DNA of 64,000 bases, taken from Paralvinella palmiformis. Taxonomy: Eukaryota > Annelida > Polychaeta > Terebellida > Alvinellidae. The stretch spans positions 186,001 to 250,000 of the forward strand of contig JAODUP010000521.1 of NCBI GenBank assembly GCA_025642065.1, read 5' to 3'. The notes under the pieces were generated by a model that was given only the letters and a program-made list of their open reading frames with translations, searched no databases and was not told the origin of the DNA. Positions 43,601-56,995 of this stretch are shown here, piece by piece. The position numbers and the translations under genes were made by a program. The first letter of the stretch is position 1. Every line of letters starts with the position of its first letter.

Positions 43601-44783
43601 TTACCATAAATGACTTTCAGTAGCATTCCTCTGCTCTGATATAACCAGGTATAAGACAAGACAACCCAACACTGTAGTTCCTCTACCTGATCACGTCATT
43701 TAAGCATCATTTGTATTATGTATACATCTCAAACGTGACCAGTAACAACATGGGTTGTTTAATGTTGAAAGTTGCATGAATTATCATAAAACATAGATGA
43801 ACTATATCTATTCATGTCTCTGTGCAATGATGTTACATACATATGTATTAATCAGAAGATGTGTTGCTGGCGCCAAATGTTGGAAGACAAATATAAAATT
43901 TAAACCTTCTCATAATGCTGCAGATATCTCAACAGCATAAAACACATTGGTTAGAGATTGAGGCAAAATATCAGTTTTCCGTAATGAAAAAAGCTGGTGC
44001 GCTAAACCATTGTGAAAATGTTTGGGATTTTCTTTACTGACACACTAGTTTATAAACGCCCACTTTTCTTTTCTACTTACCTGCTGAAATATAACAAGCA
44101 TCAGCCCTACTGCCATCCTTCCTAACATGTTATCCTTCATCTTTAACAAATCCTTGTAGGACATATTCTGTAAACAAACAGGTATTCATTTCATAAACGA
44201 CAGCAGGCTACCAATTTTAAATAGAATTATTTCACACACACACACACACACACAGAGAGAAAGAGAGAGAGAGAGAACAGTATGCCTGTCAAATGTTCAT
44301 TTGAGTAGACATTATTAAATTAACTTGTATTGAATAACACACAAAGCATAATAATTACTAACCCTTTCCCTGTTAATTGTGTCTTGTATTTCTTTCATCT
44401 CATTGTAAACATCAGTATTACATCTCAATTGAATCAAAACCTTTCTTGCCTTTCATGATACATATAAGACATAAACATTAGTCAACATAATTTAATGATT
44501 AAAGTTATATTGATAAGGCGAAACATGGCCATAATCATGTTATATGCCCAAAAAAGTATAAACAAGAATTATTACTGAGGTAGTTTTGGCTGAAATATCA
44601 CAGAAATAAATCTGGAGATTCTGTAGAATATCATACTTGATATTCATCATGCTGAAGCAATAGAAAACGTGGACTTTTTGGCATATACAACATCCCCACA
44701 CCTTGTACAATGGCTGGAATAGCACCAATACCAAACATATACCGCCTGAAGAATAAGATTATCAAAATATTAGATTAATACTT

Positions 44784-44826
<43 letters not shown>

Positions 44827-47800
44827 GCTCAGGGTTAAATCACTAATATAAAATAACTAAATATGTGTATTCAATTAAATACTTCCATTAGGTTGGAACG
44901 TACTCACCATCCATGATTAACATTAATCAGCAGGTAGTTAATGAGATAGGCAAGAAGAAATCCCAGTGTTATACAGAATTCGTTCAATGAAACCAAAAAC
45001 CCTCGTTGGTTCTAAAATATAAAATTCTACAGTAAAACAGTTAATGGGGGAAATGATCGTAAGAAAATCAAATTTCAGAAAGCGTAATCCCTTACATTTG
45101 GGCTAATTTCTGATATATAGATACATTCGGCAATAGCAGATAATGAGACGCCATAACCTATCACCAAACGGCCAAACATCTGCAACAGAAATGATGACAG
45201 TTATCACAACGAAATATATAAAATCCAAATATTCACTACAACTTTTGTCATGTTAAGTTGTCAGCAAGATACAAACTACAAATAACAAATCGATTAATGA
45301 ATATTTAGGCTGTAATAAACTGTTTAATGGTGTTCTAGTTTATTACTGCACACATACATGCAGACATTCATACAGGCATGCAAGTTTATGGTAACCTTTC
45401 TAACAGTGCATACCATCATAAAGAAGTTGACAGATAAAGCCAATACAATTGATCCTATAGTAAATACAACTGCATTGATAACCACTGCTAATCTACGTCC
45501 AATTCTATCTACAAGAGTACCTGATAAATTGTAAAATATACATTATAGCAGATACATAGATATGTGTGGGCTCGCTATATGTTGCCTAACATGCATAAAT
45601 GTAACATTTGTACACAAGAAACACACATTAATCAAACAGGGTTGACAAAATAATGATTTGTTTTAATTAAAACAGTATTAAAATATTAAATTTTACTCAG
45701 TTTTTTAAATTTTAAACCAACTGATGGAAATGGAGCAAATTTGGATAACAAAAATATATGTTCCACAGACAAGATTATTTTATAAAACAGAATTATTTCA
45801 TAGTTATTTCACGTCTTGGTCAATTTTGTTTTAAATAGCACAACATTCATGGTTTGTCAGCAACTTCAGTCTTATTAAAATAAGAACAAACTAAATCTGC
45901 CCTTTCAGTAGACATGGTGAAAGCCTATAAATATTTTCTATATGTAAATTTGAATTTCCTATAAGAAATAATCCAGTCACTATGATGACACTGGAGAGAT
46001 GTAACTACATGTGTCAGAATGTTTTTTCAATGTACAAACTATTATTTATTCTACTGTGTTTGATCCAAGTCAGCTACAAATGATATAAGTGTCAATTTCA
46101 ACTGACAAGTAATACACTTGTGGCTAATTAAAAAAAATTTAACATTCTAAAGTTTATTTTACACAAAATTATCATGAAAATTTATTGCATGAAGTCTATT
46201 AAAATTTAAATCTACATTAGTAATTTTGTATGTGAATGAAATATATTCACTGATTAAATCCCCCCCCCCATGCAACAAGTTTTATTTCAAAATAAACCGG
46301 ATGAATATATTCAGGTTAATTACCCAACATCGTTAGTTTTCAAATTCGGATTAAAGCATTTTGAGATAAAGCTCGATGACATTAATGGCTATAACTATAA
46401 GGATCTACGTGGAGACTACATACATCAAATAAGGATATTTCTGCAGACATCCCTTATTAAGTTACTGATGTTTCCTTAACAATACAGTTTATATACAATA
46501 AGGGAACAGAAGAAAGAACGTACATAATTATAATCGATTCTTAAAAAATCAGAAATACATTTACTTACCTCATACATAAGTTACTCACCAGCCATCAGCG
46601 CTGCTATCAGTGCTCCTATCAGCATCGCACTAACAACTAATTCTTTCTCGTGACACGAAAGCTGAAACTCTTCCTCTAGTTGTAGCAGAGCCCCCGATAC
46701 AATTCCTGCAATATATGCGGTTGAGTATATTGAGTGTCGCTTTTGTTTTAGTTGCATTCATTTTAAGACTATGCCACCAATAATCACCTGATTGAAACTG
46801 CCATAACAGATCAGGGTTGATGCTATAAAATGACCTTGTTAACTCCTCCCAGTCACACTCACCAGATATAATAATAATAGTATAATATGTGACATTTATA
46901 TAGTGCCTTATTCAGTTCGATAGCTGCATTAAGGTGCATTACAATATATGGATAGAGTTGTCCAGTAGTCGAATGAAAATTGTATACTCACCCAATGACA
47001 ACAACAACAACAAAATCAATAAAATTATGAAAAACTAAATCAATTTGACATTAATATTACATATCATTTATATTATTATATCTCATTTAGGACAATTACC
47101 TATTATGATGCTGATGAAACCAGTCCTGCTACAATTATGGGTGCTTCAGACCATTTGCTTGCCTGGTTAAAACTATAACTATGATTTGTTTATTTGTGAA
47201 TAAAAGGGCCGAGATAGTCTACAGTATATTTTTTATGAGGATTCAATATTTGTAACATTACAGACAAATTAATACACTAGTTGACAATAGGACTACAAAT
47301 AAATAATTTCTATAATTGTTTTGTTTATCTCCGCCAACAAAAACAATTCACAATATTATAATCATCGTGCTTGCCAATTACTTCTTTATTTCAAGCTACT
47401 TCCATAATGAAAGCAAAAGGTAAATATTTAAGAGTGAAATAAATTTTGGTACTGAAACGCCAATCAAATATTCATTGTGATGAAAAAATAGCAACCAAAA
47501 CTAATATCGCACTACAACGGGACACTTATCACGGTTGCTAAATAAAGAAATATTCTTTACAATATAAAAGGAAATGTTGTAATATCACTTGTTTACATTA
47601 CCTGTATCATAGCCAAACATCAAGCCACCAAGTGCAGCCAAGCCAGAAGCTACAAACACATGGTAGTTCTGCTTCGTGAAGGTCTTCTGGCATACATCGT
47701 CAGATACGTCAGCATCTGCAGACAATCTCAGACAGACTGAAGTGTCATTGGACAAACTTTCATTTTCTTCTTGTCCTGCAGCTGATAATGACTCATCCTT

Positions 47801-47827
47801 TCGTTCTTGTTTCTGAAGATGATCCAT
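40646..47827 (-). CDS. SLC2A12: GLUT12-like facilitative sugar transporter (SLC2A12), 12 exons
   Basis: Major-facilitator sugar transporter of the plasma membrane or endomembranes, closest by eye to the GLUT10/12 class. Exons are 47827-47602, 46705-46589, 45520-45414, 45179-45096, 45011-44908, 44745-44637, 44449-44363, 44167-44081, 42475-42365, 42169-41665, 41549-41427 and 40791-40646. All phases agree, giving 601 aa (human GLUT12 is 617). Motifs in order: [10 protein letters not shown] (TM1), DRIGRR (119-124), PKSPR (235-239), [16 protein letters not shown] (306-321), LDKWGRR (355-361), [11 protein letters not shown] (513-523) and PETKG near the C-terminus. A long loop of about 100 residues between TM9 and TM10 has several N-glycosylation sequons and marks the GLUT10/12 class. 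The first in-frame Met is at 47827; a longer frame from 47848 would need GTG. The tail after PETKG is very short, without the long GLUT12 C-terminus. Confidence 0.93.
41075..41190 (-). repeat. Interspersed GACATTTATATAGCGCC-type repeat, copy 1
   Basis: In reverse it contains AGATAGCTGCTCTTAAGCAC and TATTATTATCCCTGACTCGG, matching the copy at 61795-61940. It lies in the intron between the last two exons of the GLUT12-like gene. Confidence 0.75.
46878..46950 (+). repeat. Interspersed GACATTTATATAGCGCC-type repeat, copy 2
   Basis: ATATGTGACATTTATATAGT and GATAGCTGCATTAAGGTGCA match the copy at 61795-61940 with some changes. It lies in the first intron of the GLUT12-like gene. Confidence 0.75.
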
Positions 47828-49310
47828 CAGGTCTCGTAACTTTTCCACGAGTCTCTTTTGAATATTTATTTAGCAACCGGCATTAATGCAATCAAGTATA
47901 TCACTGAAATGACCATCTTGTATGTTTCCATGACGAATAGCAGGATAACCACCTAGTAACGCTCTGGAACTGATGACATAGCTGATTCTGAAGACACAGC
48001 TATCATGTGGTCAGATATACACCATTAGGTCCATTACCTACAAAACATTAAACATACATGTCTAAACCAATCATATACTAAATTATACTAAACTTTATAT
48101 ATATATCTGCATTTGTAATTATTTGAATATTACCTAATAACCATGATCTGTTTTTAGAAACAATTTGATAACTGAATTATACCCAGACATCCATGAAAAA
48201 CTGATTTCTCTCTATGATCATAGTGAAGTGGAATTAATGATGAAATATGTTGTATGTAAAAAGTGAAAGGAACAACAACCAGATTATGAGGAGATCCAAA
48301 GGACTGAGCCGTCACATTTTCTAACAAAAGGCTGACCTTCCAATATACTCCAACACTGCTACAATTCATTGCACTTATAATTACTTGCAAGAACTTTTAC
48401 CTGGATTTTTTTACAAAATACTCGAGCTTATCTATATTATTTATATGAGTAATTGTACTCGCATTTGGTAAAAATGAAAGTCCTAGTAATGAAATACATT
48501 ATCCATGTACTCACTTGTATGACCAATTTCTGTCATGCTAGCATGGCTTTAAGAACAACAATACCCCAACAAAGACTGGTATCTAAACAAAATTGACAGT
48601 TTATAATCAAGAGAACTGTCCACTTTATTTCCTTGAAGTTGGTGTCATGGGTGTCACCAAGGGACATTTGTTATTTTGTGCAGGTTATTCCACAACATAT
48701 TTTATAGAAGATTTTGTCAGAGAACAACATTTATTACAGTGATCTATAAACTTTGTTTATTGGATACCAATAATGAATAAATTCCACAAGTCTATTCATA
48801 TCGTATTATATAACACATACAGTCTAAACCAGGGTTGGCATTGATTTAACCAACATGAAAAAATCTGTATATTGATTTTTTTAGATTATCTTAAATTTGT
48901 ACTTACCTGATTACTCACTTTGCTACTGCCAGTTGATTTAACTGTATCTATTTTTAAATAAAGTTAAAATTTGCACATGACAGCTTTGCTTTAATTCCTT
49001 AGAAATGCTAAGAATGAACTGTTCAGCCTATTGGATATATTATGATATTCCACATATTTATTTATTTTCATAATTACATATTATTTCTTATGAGATTGTC
49101 CAGAATGGTGAAAAAAATCAAATAAATCAATTTTATCAATTTTAATTGAAAGAATCTGATTATTAAAAAAATCAAGATTTTTTTACAACCCTGGGCATAG
49201 CCCTTGTCTAAACAGTAATGGGATAATTATATGTTTAGAAATATTTGACAATTCTGTCAACGAACCTACTAAGTCTAATACTACTAAGTACTATATCTAT
49301 CTTCCTTTGT

Positions 49311-49494
49311 GGGGCACCTCCATCATCTAGCGGTAGCATGTTGGACCACAGATAAATACCACCGTGTTCGATTCTTGGTGTGGGCATATCTGAAGGTTGT
49401 TTCATCTTTGACTCATTACGCTTGGAGGTTGCTTGGCACATTTAGCCAACTTTGTGCACAAAAGTGGCCATAAAACATAAATCATCATCACCAT
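49311..49494 (+). mobile_element. tRNA-derived SINE, full length
   Basis: The head has an A-box-like TCTAGCGGTAGCATG and a B-box-like TGTTCGATTCTTG. The shared body is CATATCTGAAGGTTGTTTCA, TTGGAGGTTGCTTGGC and TTGTGCACAAAAGTGGCC, and the 3' end is an AAATCATCATCACC tail. Flanks carry an imperfect 12-bp duplication, ATCTATCTTCCT and ATCTACCTTCCT. It is on the plus strand, about 1.5 kb upstream of the GLUT12-like start codon. Confidence 0.85.
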
Positions 49495-49676
49495 CTACCT
49501 TCCTGTAGCCTATATAGGCTAGATCTAGACTAAATCGCATATGATATGCATGTGTGTTGATCAAACTGGACTAGATTATAGATCTACTCAGTCTACTCAT
49601 ACTACTGGTGCACAAAATCTGCCCGCTGACACTGACAGTTTATACAATAAGGAACTGTCTACACATATGTAAGCTG

Positions 49677-49702
49677 TATGTTTAGACTGGAGTCTAAACA
49701 TA
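49677..49702. repeat. Perfect inverted repeat, 12-bp arms, 2-bp spacer
   Basis: TATGTTTAGACT, spacer GG, then AGTCTAAACATA. A related inverted repeat lies at 50072-50098. Confidence 0.95.
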
Positions 49703-50049
49703 AGTGAGGTTGTGTGCCCATCTGTTTTTGTGCAAGGATGCACATGCATCTCTTTTTGAAATGATAATGGCCAAGTCAGTTCTAATCGGACAGGAAACGC
49801 TGCCCATAAATTTTCTTAAACTACAGGTTTAATCAATTAAATGGCTACAAAATTCCAATACGCAGTACGTATCGTAGTTGTAGAGCTTATGTATATCAAC
49901 ACACACATGTTAAAAAGCTTGCATACGTTTATACCCCAGTACTAAATATAGAGCAGTTAGAGTAATGCATTGACCTGAAGCATTTTCTTTCAGGTGACTG
50001 GACTAATGCAATTTAAACTACAACTCGCATAACCGGAAATAAAAACATA

Positions 50050-50098
50050 CGCATGCGCATAATGGCTCACATACGTTTAGACTACAGGTCTAAACGTA
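50050..50098. promoter_or_regulatory. NRF-1-like site beside an 11-bp inverted repeat
   Basis: CGCATGCGCA at 50050-50059 matches the NRF-1 core. Thirteen bases on is an inverted repeat, TACGTTTAGAC (50072-50082) and GTCTAAACGTA (50088-50098), with a 5-bp spacer. CpGs are locally enriched. The site is about 2.2 kb upstream of the GLUT12-like start codon and could be that gene's promoter, which is an inference from position. Confidence 0.35.
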
Positions 50099-51257
50099 CG
50101 GCTCACGACGTCACGTATGCGTAGCCATTGCCATACATTAACTGTCTCTGACAGTCACGGTGACACCGTTTGTAAAATCATAACTTAGTTTACATGACTT
50201 TATAAGTGATAGACTTAAGAGTGTAGATTATGTAGACTAGACTAGTATAGGACTAGGTCTACTTTAGACAGCAGTGACTAGATCTAGATTCTACCTCTCT
50301 AGACAGTAGACTGGGTCTAGATTCTAGTCTAGTTGAAAATCTCCATCATCCCTGATTCCCCATCACTCGTGAATCATCGAATGACACACAAGTCACGTCA
50401 TCTGTGCTATGGCAATATGATAAAGGTAAAAGAAATCAAATACTTAGCGTAAAATAATTTATTAAATATTAATTAAATAAAAATAATCAGAATCACACAC
50501 CCGGTATATGACAATAACACATCATTAAATTTAAAAACATTGCTAACCCCGCTATTAGTAAACATTGGTTTATTCTATTCTCCACCCATTCCAACTTCGC
50601 TGTGTCCGATAAAACATTGATGTTGCATTTCGACTTCTGTTGAATAAAGAGTAAGATTTGGTTGAGTGAACACAAAAACTAGTAGAGTAAGTTTTTCACG
50701 AGTTCAATTCACATCAGCTTATTATGTAGACCTAATGAACAAAATCTTAGTTTCATTTAATCACGAAAGTGCATATCTGTAATAAGTTGCTGAAATTAAA
50801 CCTTTCCCCGCAGTTCACAAGGAAGATTGCGAATCATGAATTAATGTGAATCGCGAGATCACTGTCGGTTTATTGTATTTACGTCTTTAAATGGTCTGCA
50901 TGAAAAATATCGTCTCATTGCATTAGGTACCATATAAAATATGAGCCAAGAAATTGATCTCTGAAAGTGCTTAAACCATTCACAGTGATCAAACCCGTGA
51001 TTGCCTATTTAATGATGTAATTATAAAGTCGTTTTAATTAATCGCACCCTTGTATTATTAACAGGAAATATTCCAATTATATATGTACAAATATAATGAT
51101 TTCCTATATTTATGATGAATCTAAGAACCTCTCGGAAATATTGAACCATGTGGTTTATGTATTACCCGGAAAGGCAATATTGAAAAGGTGAAAAGAGCTA
51201 TTAGTATAGTTTTTAGTTGTTATTTCTGCTGCATCGCATAGCATAGCTGATATACAG

Positions 51258-51414
51258 TCAAACCTGCTCTTAACGTCACATGTGGGGACACGCTGAAAAT
51301 GGCGTTTACAGACAGGTGGAGCTTCCAGAAAGGTGGAACTCCAGGCATTTATTTAAAGGTTTAATTTCCAGTGACTGAACAACATACTTTATCACACATT
51401 TGAATTATTTAATT

Positions 51415-51489
<75 letters not shown>

Positions 51490-51568
51490 GCATCCTGAAA
51501 CCACCTCCATGTCGATTCATTGATTTCGTCATTATTTAAAGGTTTAATTTCCAGTGACATATATATAA

Positions 51569-51646
<78 letters not shown>

Positions 51647-52236
51647 GCATCTTGAAACTGAGCGCAAACTATCCTGAAACCACCTCCATGTCAGTTCGTT
51701 GATTTCGTCATTGCCAGTTTTGCGACGAATACATCGACCATGATTGGGTGCATTTCTACTATATTCCTCCAATACATCAGCCTTGCCCTTGACGAGTTTC
51801 TGTATTTGGTCTTTGCTCACACCAAATTCCTCTCTAACTGTGTGATAACTGTTTTTTTTTATCATACATCTCCATAATCTTCACTTTTTGTTCTAAAGTT
51901 AAGATTTTGCGAGATCTACGAAACATCTTGGAATCCATGCAGACGATCGTCGTTTCTTAAAATCGCGATTTTTAATATGTCAGGAACAGAGCGCACGTTG
52001 GGATATCAAAAGTATAATGTGATTAATTAAGAAATTTGCTGACAATTTATATCGGCCCATGAAAATCAGCGCACAGTCAATCCTCAATCAAATTATCGCA
52101 ACTGGCGGTTGTTTGTCAATTAATATTGTTGGCCCTGACACTATGGCGTCGGACAGGTGGCGGGTCTAGACAAGTCAGTTTGAATTGGACTTGCATTGGA
52201 ACTTTAGAAAAGTTGGTGCTTAATGGCAGGTGGCAC

Positions 52237-52240
<4 letters not shown>
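51258..52240 (-). mobile_element. Tigger/pogo-type DNA transposon relic
   Basis: On the minus strand an ATG at 51938 opens a CENP-B-type N-terminal helix-turn-helix region: SRKILTLEQKVKIMEMYDKK, then a one-base shift in an A9 run at about 51852-51860, then REEFGVSKDQIQKLVKGKAD and GNDEINELTWRWFQD. The frame then enters AT repeats, so the DDE catalytic domain is missing. The low-coordinate end CAGTCAAACCTGCTCTTAAC looks like a Tigger terminal repeat. A similar CACCTGCCATTAAGCAC word is seen in reverse near 52220-52240. The element is non-autonomous and broken. Confidence 0.8.
51419..51643. repeat. Duplicated (AT)n tracts within the Tigger relic
   Basis: AT tracts at about 51419-51485 and 51578-51643 are each followed by GTGGCATC, TGAAACCACCTCCATGTC and GATTTCGTCATT, and each is preceded by AAAGGTTTAATTTCCAGTGA. 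A segment of about 160 bases has therefore been tandemly duplicated within the element. Confidence 0.85.

Positions 52241-52310
<70 letters not shown>
52237..52310. repeat. (TA)n-(GA)n compound microsatellite
   Basis: About 34 bases of TA followed by about 40 bases of GA, joining the Tigger relic to the minisatellite at 52311. Confidence 0.95.
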
Positions 52311-52314
<4 letters not shown>

Positions 52315-52735
52315 GCTGATATATACTAGCTGATATATTCTAGCTGATATACTAGCTGATATATTAGCTGATATATACTAGCTGAAGCTGATATACTAGC
52401 TGATTTACTGGCTGATATACTGGCTGATATACTGGCTTGATATACTGGCTGATATACTAGCTGATTTACTGGCTGATATACTAGCTGATTTACTGGCTGA
52501 TATACCGGCTGATATATTAGCTGATATATTAGCTGATATATTAGCTGATATATTGGCTGATATGCTAGCTGATATGCTAGCTGATATGCTAGCTGATATA
52601 CTGTTTTTATATTCTAGCTGATTTACTGGTTGATATACTAGCTGATTTACTGGCTGATATACTAGCTGATATACTAGCTGATATACTATAGCTGATATAC
52701 TAGCTGATATATTGGCTGTTATGCTAGCTGCGGCG
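52311..52735. repeat. TAGCTGATATAC minisatellite
   Basis: More than 30 units of 12-13 bases around TAGCTGATATAC, with variants TGGCTGATATAC, TAGCTGATTTAC, TAGCTGATATAT and TAGCTGATATGC. Variant units come in short runs, which suggests local re-duplication. Confidence 0.95.
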
Positions 52736-53147
52736 TATTCAACAAGACGTGTTCATTTAGTTTCTCTTGTTGTTGTTATTATAATAAACTATCATATTGT
52801 CAGGAGGGAATAATAATTGTATTGTTGTTGGGGATGTGTTTTTTGTGTGCAAAGTCAACGAATGGCGAAAGCTGTTAATTAAATTAGAACAGGTATGAAA
52901 TTCGTGAATTAATTAATCAAATGTACAAAGAAGCTAACTAATAGTTCATATTACGTCCAGTGATTCGTGCGCAGGTCATAATTAAAAATACCTGTCAGCT
53001 ATTAAATTAGCTAGTAATAAAAATTTATACATGCACGCATATGTTGTTAGACTTCCTTCTTTCCCTTAGAAGGTGTACCACTCTCTGGTGATAATAATTA
53101 TTCTGTTTTATAACTGGTTTATTAGTCACGTATCACTAACGTACAAG

Positions 53148-53223
<76 letters not shown>
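53148..53223. repeat. (AT)n microsatellite
   Basis: An uninterrupted TA run of about 75 bases. Confidence 0.95.
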
Positions 53224-53225
<2 letters not shown>

Positions 53226-54369
53226 TTATCATTATACATGTTTGATATTTATTCCTGGCCAGGATAGCTTCAAAAGATGTGCACTTTAAGTGCAACCTTT
53301 ATATCAATGATAAACGTGTAATTGATCCGTTGCTATAGTTACATAAATATTCATCGGGTAGCCGTAAATGTATACTCTTTTATGGATCAATTTCTAAGTA
53401 ATTTCATTATTATTGATGAAGAAGAATACTTCTATAATTTATACAGTTCTTTAACCTAGTCTTTATCTTGGTAAATGGAGATAGTGTTTTGCAATTTGAT
53501 AACATAATTTATGTTATAATATTTATAGATATTCATTTCGAGATGGTACAGATAACAAACATACAAATTATACAGTTATGTTTTAAGAAAACAAGGGTAC
53601 GTACATTTCGAACCATCTCATGGTCATAAGAAATACATTTCTATGTCCCCTCAGATGGAAACTGTTCACACAATTAGTGTCGATAAATACATTTAATTTA
53701 CAAGGCTGAGAGGCCGGATAGACCATATATAGTGCATATAGTCCGTGGGCCCGATAGGCCCCCATGCACCCCCCCATGAAACCTTTGAGACCTATTTTAT
53801 TTTGTTCCTGGGACCTCTCCCCAACATAACAAATGGATGCCACTATCACCAAATTGGGACGGACTACCTGTGTGACGTCATTTTCAAAATGGCATCAGTG
53901 AAATTTGCGAAATTAAGTTTTCGCCTAAAACTCGGCTTCTAGGATAGATAGAGACGAGATCTTTGTGTCTACACCCATGTTTTTGAAGATGAGTAATCCC
54001 ATGGTGACACTGACAAATCGCTATGACCCCTTGTTTAACACGGAATTAAAAATGGCTGTCATTAAAACCAGCGCAAATCACATTTTCTGCCATTTTCTGC
54101 CATGTCATAACTACATAACAACTCATTCCATTAAGTGGCATTTAACATAAAAATTGACATATTTTGAAATAAAGACCCTTATTCAAAGTTAAAATACGAT
54201 GTAACCTCATCAAATCATCCAACAAAAGAAAAGTTAAATGACAGAAGGAAGACTCGGCTTCACTAGAAGTATAATGACAATAAATAATATGATGATTATC
54301 ACAACTGTAATGAGTTATTGTCACAACTAATATACTAAACAATAATTGTCAATAGAAATTTTCTTATAA

Positions 54370-54960
54370 CAATAGTCTAGTTATTCAGTCCACACGATAC
54401 ACACAACCTGTGATAGTTGTACAAGTGTTAACTCATCTCCAGAATTATCATACACATAGATCTCAACACATTTAGGAATTAATAACAATACGTTTTCCAA
54501 GAGGTCCAAAAATACTCCTAGAGTACATTGATTATTTTCTAAAGAATTGACAATATTGTAACAAAGTTCCATAACAGCATTTATTGTGCTGTGTTTCGGG
54601 GGAAATCCACATTGACTTTTGTACAATATGTTATATTGTATTAGGAAATTATACAATTCTGTTGTAAATTAATTTCTCTAAAATGTTTGAAATACATGGC
54701 AATAGTGATACCGGCCTATAATTATTAAAAAAGGTAGTTCTCCTTGGCCTTGTTAATTGGCACTACTTTGGCTAGCTTGAAACGTGCTGGAACTTCGCCA
54801 TATTCCAAAGATTTATTTAATATCACAGACAACGGAGTAGAAATTGCAAATTGTATTTGCTTGAGCAAATATGTGCTAATACCATCATGGCAAGTACTTT
54901 TTTTAACTTTTCAACGAATTGGTGAACTGTGATATATCAGTAAATGATCAATTAAGTAAT
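54370..54960 (-). mobile_element. LINE reverse-transcriptase relic, minus strand
   Basis: Reading in reverse, fragments of a non-LTR reverse transcriptase appear in order: PARFKLAKVVPINK (about 54790-54750), a degraded NNYRP region (about 54720), LYKSQCGFPPKHSTINAVME with CYNIVNSLENNQCTLGVFLDL (about 54625-54500). No YADD block follows, so the element is cut off. It is of a different type from the relics in the SLC23 intron and unit A. Confidence 0.75.
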
Positions 54961-55299
54961 TAATATTGATACAAGAACAGGTTTCATACAACTCTACTTA
55001 TAAACTATAGAAGTAGTATTGAAAATGGAATATGCTTGCAAAAACAATTAGCTTCAGAACTATCAGTATATTATTTACAAACAAATAATCCGAAATATTC
55101 AGTTAAATAATATATAAATGTTGTTAGATTGATAGAATATTTATGTACACACATTCAATACTTCTTTTAAATAGTTAGTAAATATATTTATTAATAATAA
55201 TGGCCGAAATGGGCGTTTTTAACGTGGCTGGCAACCTCAAACGAGGGATTTATAGCTTTTCCACGGAGACTAATTCTAAATCAATTTAGAACATATGGC

Positions 55300-55445
55300 A
55301 TGTTCGGTGGAGAAAACCTTGCCAATTGGCTGGCTGGATGAAAAACTCCCCCTACTATAGTGCCACGGCCTGGACGCGAACCTGTGACCTCCCGCACATA
55401 ATGACCATAGCCATAGGTAAATAGTCTCACGCCCTACAGCATTTT
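55300..55445 (-). repeat. tRNA-like repeat fragment
   Basis: In reverse it has CACAGGTTCGCGTCCAGGCC, a B-box-like word, and a possible A-box region about 40 bases before it. It looks like a SINE head from a different family or a decayed tRNA-derived repeat. No intact tRNA fold is evident. Confidence 0.4.
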
Positions 55446-56595
55446 TAACTGGCATAAACCATCTCAGTCGTGATTCTTTGGACCTGATCGTCGATCGATC
55501 ATTAAGGTAACTATTATACCTGAAGTCTTGCTACATAAGAACATGTATATATGACGTTCTGGTGTATCTCGTGAAAAACAAATTACCGAACTAGTTTCAA
55601 ACATTTCCTTACTGCTTAACACATTTTTTTCTTCATTTAATGTACAGTCGATCCATGGAAGTCACACGCAACCATTGTTGGTAATTAATGAGCCTAGTTA
55701 GGCTGAGCTTAAAATTGGCTTCCAGTTGATTGCTTATCATAATCTTATTTCAATCGCAAGTTCAGTCGCTAGTTATCTAGGGAAATCAACTTTCCTCGGA
55801 ACTGCAAATTAGCCAAATCCCGTGAAAAGACACCGATAGATCAATCGAAATTATAAACCCCAGATCCGACCAATCACCAAAATGACCTCCATCAAGCTTA
55901 ATACATTGAAAACTGATGTGATGGTACTTTGATTATCAGTTACTAAATGGCTCAAAAGGAGATATAATTACTTCTATAGGAGGCTATAGAGATGTTTGAT
56001 TCTTCTTAATGGAAAAAAGAGGGGCGATGATTAATTGGACAATCGCTGAATAGATGCTCATATGTCATGGGTCTCTGGCGTTCCTTTCACAAACCCCCAT
56101 TTCAGTCGAAGAACCGTATACCAGACAAAATTAACAAACAGGAATGATACAGCGTTCCAATATAGGATCCACTATTTAGCTTGAAAGAGAATATAGCAAT
56201 GGCTGGACTTGTGTATATCTAAATGAATTGTGGGACTGACTTTTTCACGTATTTTTAGTATTTTAATTTCACGCCTAAGCGAATCATGGGTAGTATATAA
56301 TTTATTGTAACATTAGAATATAAAACGTCGCAATAATTAAATTTCGCTAGGTTTTTTGGCCTCGCGAAACTAATGTCACGCCAATATTTGGGTGGTTACA
56401 GTAAAATGTAACAACAAAAACTTTCAAATTTTTATTTAATATGTTCTGTAATGAAATCTGGTTGGGGACGTTGTTGTTGTTGTTACTAAATGAGCGTTCC
56501 ATGCCTATATTAAATTTAATTATTACTGAGTGTTTAAGTAGAAATTTTAAAAAGCTGATCGAAAAGTTGAAATAATGAGTAAACCGAGAAATGAT

Positions 56596-56597
<2 letters not shown>

Positions 56598-56657
<60 letters not shown>

Positions 56658-56695
56658 CATACATACATACATACATACATACATACATACATACA
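56598..56695. repeat. (AT)n-(ACAT)n compound microsatellite
   Basis: About 55 bases of TA followed by ten ACAT units. Confidence 0.95.
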
Positions 56696-56995
56696 CACTA
56701 GTAATTGGTGAAAATAAGGTATGGCAAACCTTTTTTTATTTATTCCATTGATCCAGAAAATGACCTACGCTTTTACAGCATTTTTATCAACAATATGTAA
56801 CTGGCAACACTAATAACCGTAATGTAAATACTAATGTCAGACAGGCTGATCCGTCCGTTAAAGGATGGCCACTATGGGTTGTTAATGATGTGATTATAAA
56901 CACACGGTTCAGTAGGTATAGCTCTGGACTTGGAAGACTTGGTGAATCGATCAACGATGTTTGGTGTTTTATTGTCATGTTTGTGCACTATAGTG

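Noticed and set aside
47828..47848. Upstream GTG start giving seven extra residues in the GLUT12-like protein
   Set aside because: A nuclear animal gene should start at ATG. The first in-frame ATG is at 47827, and an in-frame stop lies further upstream.
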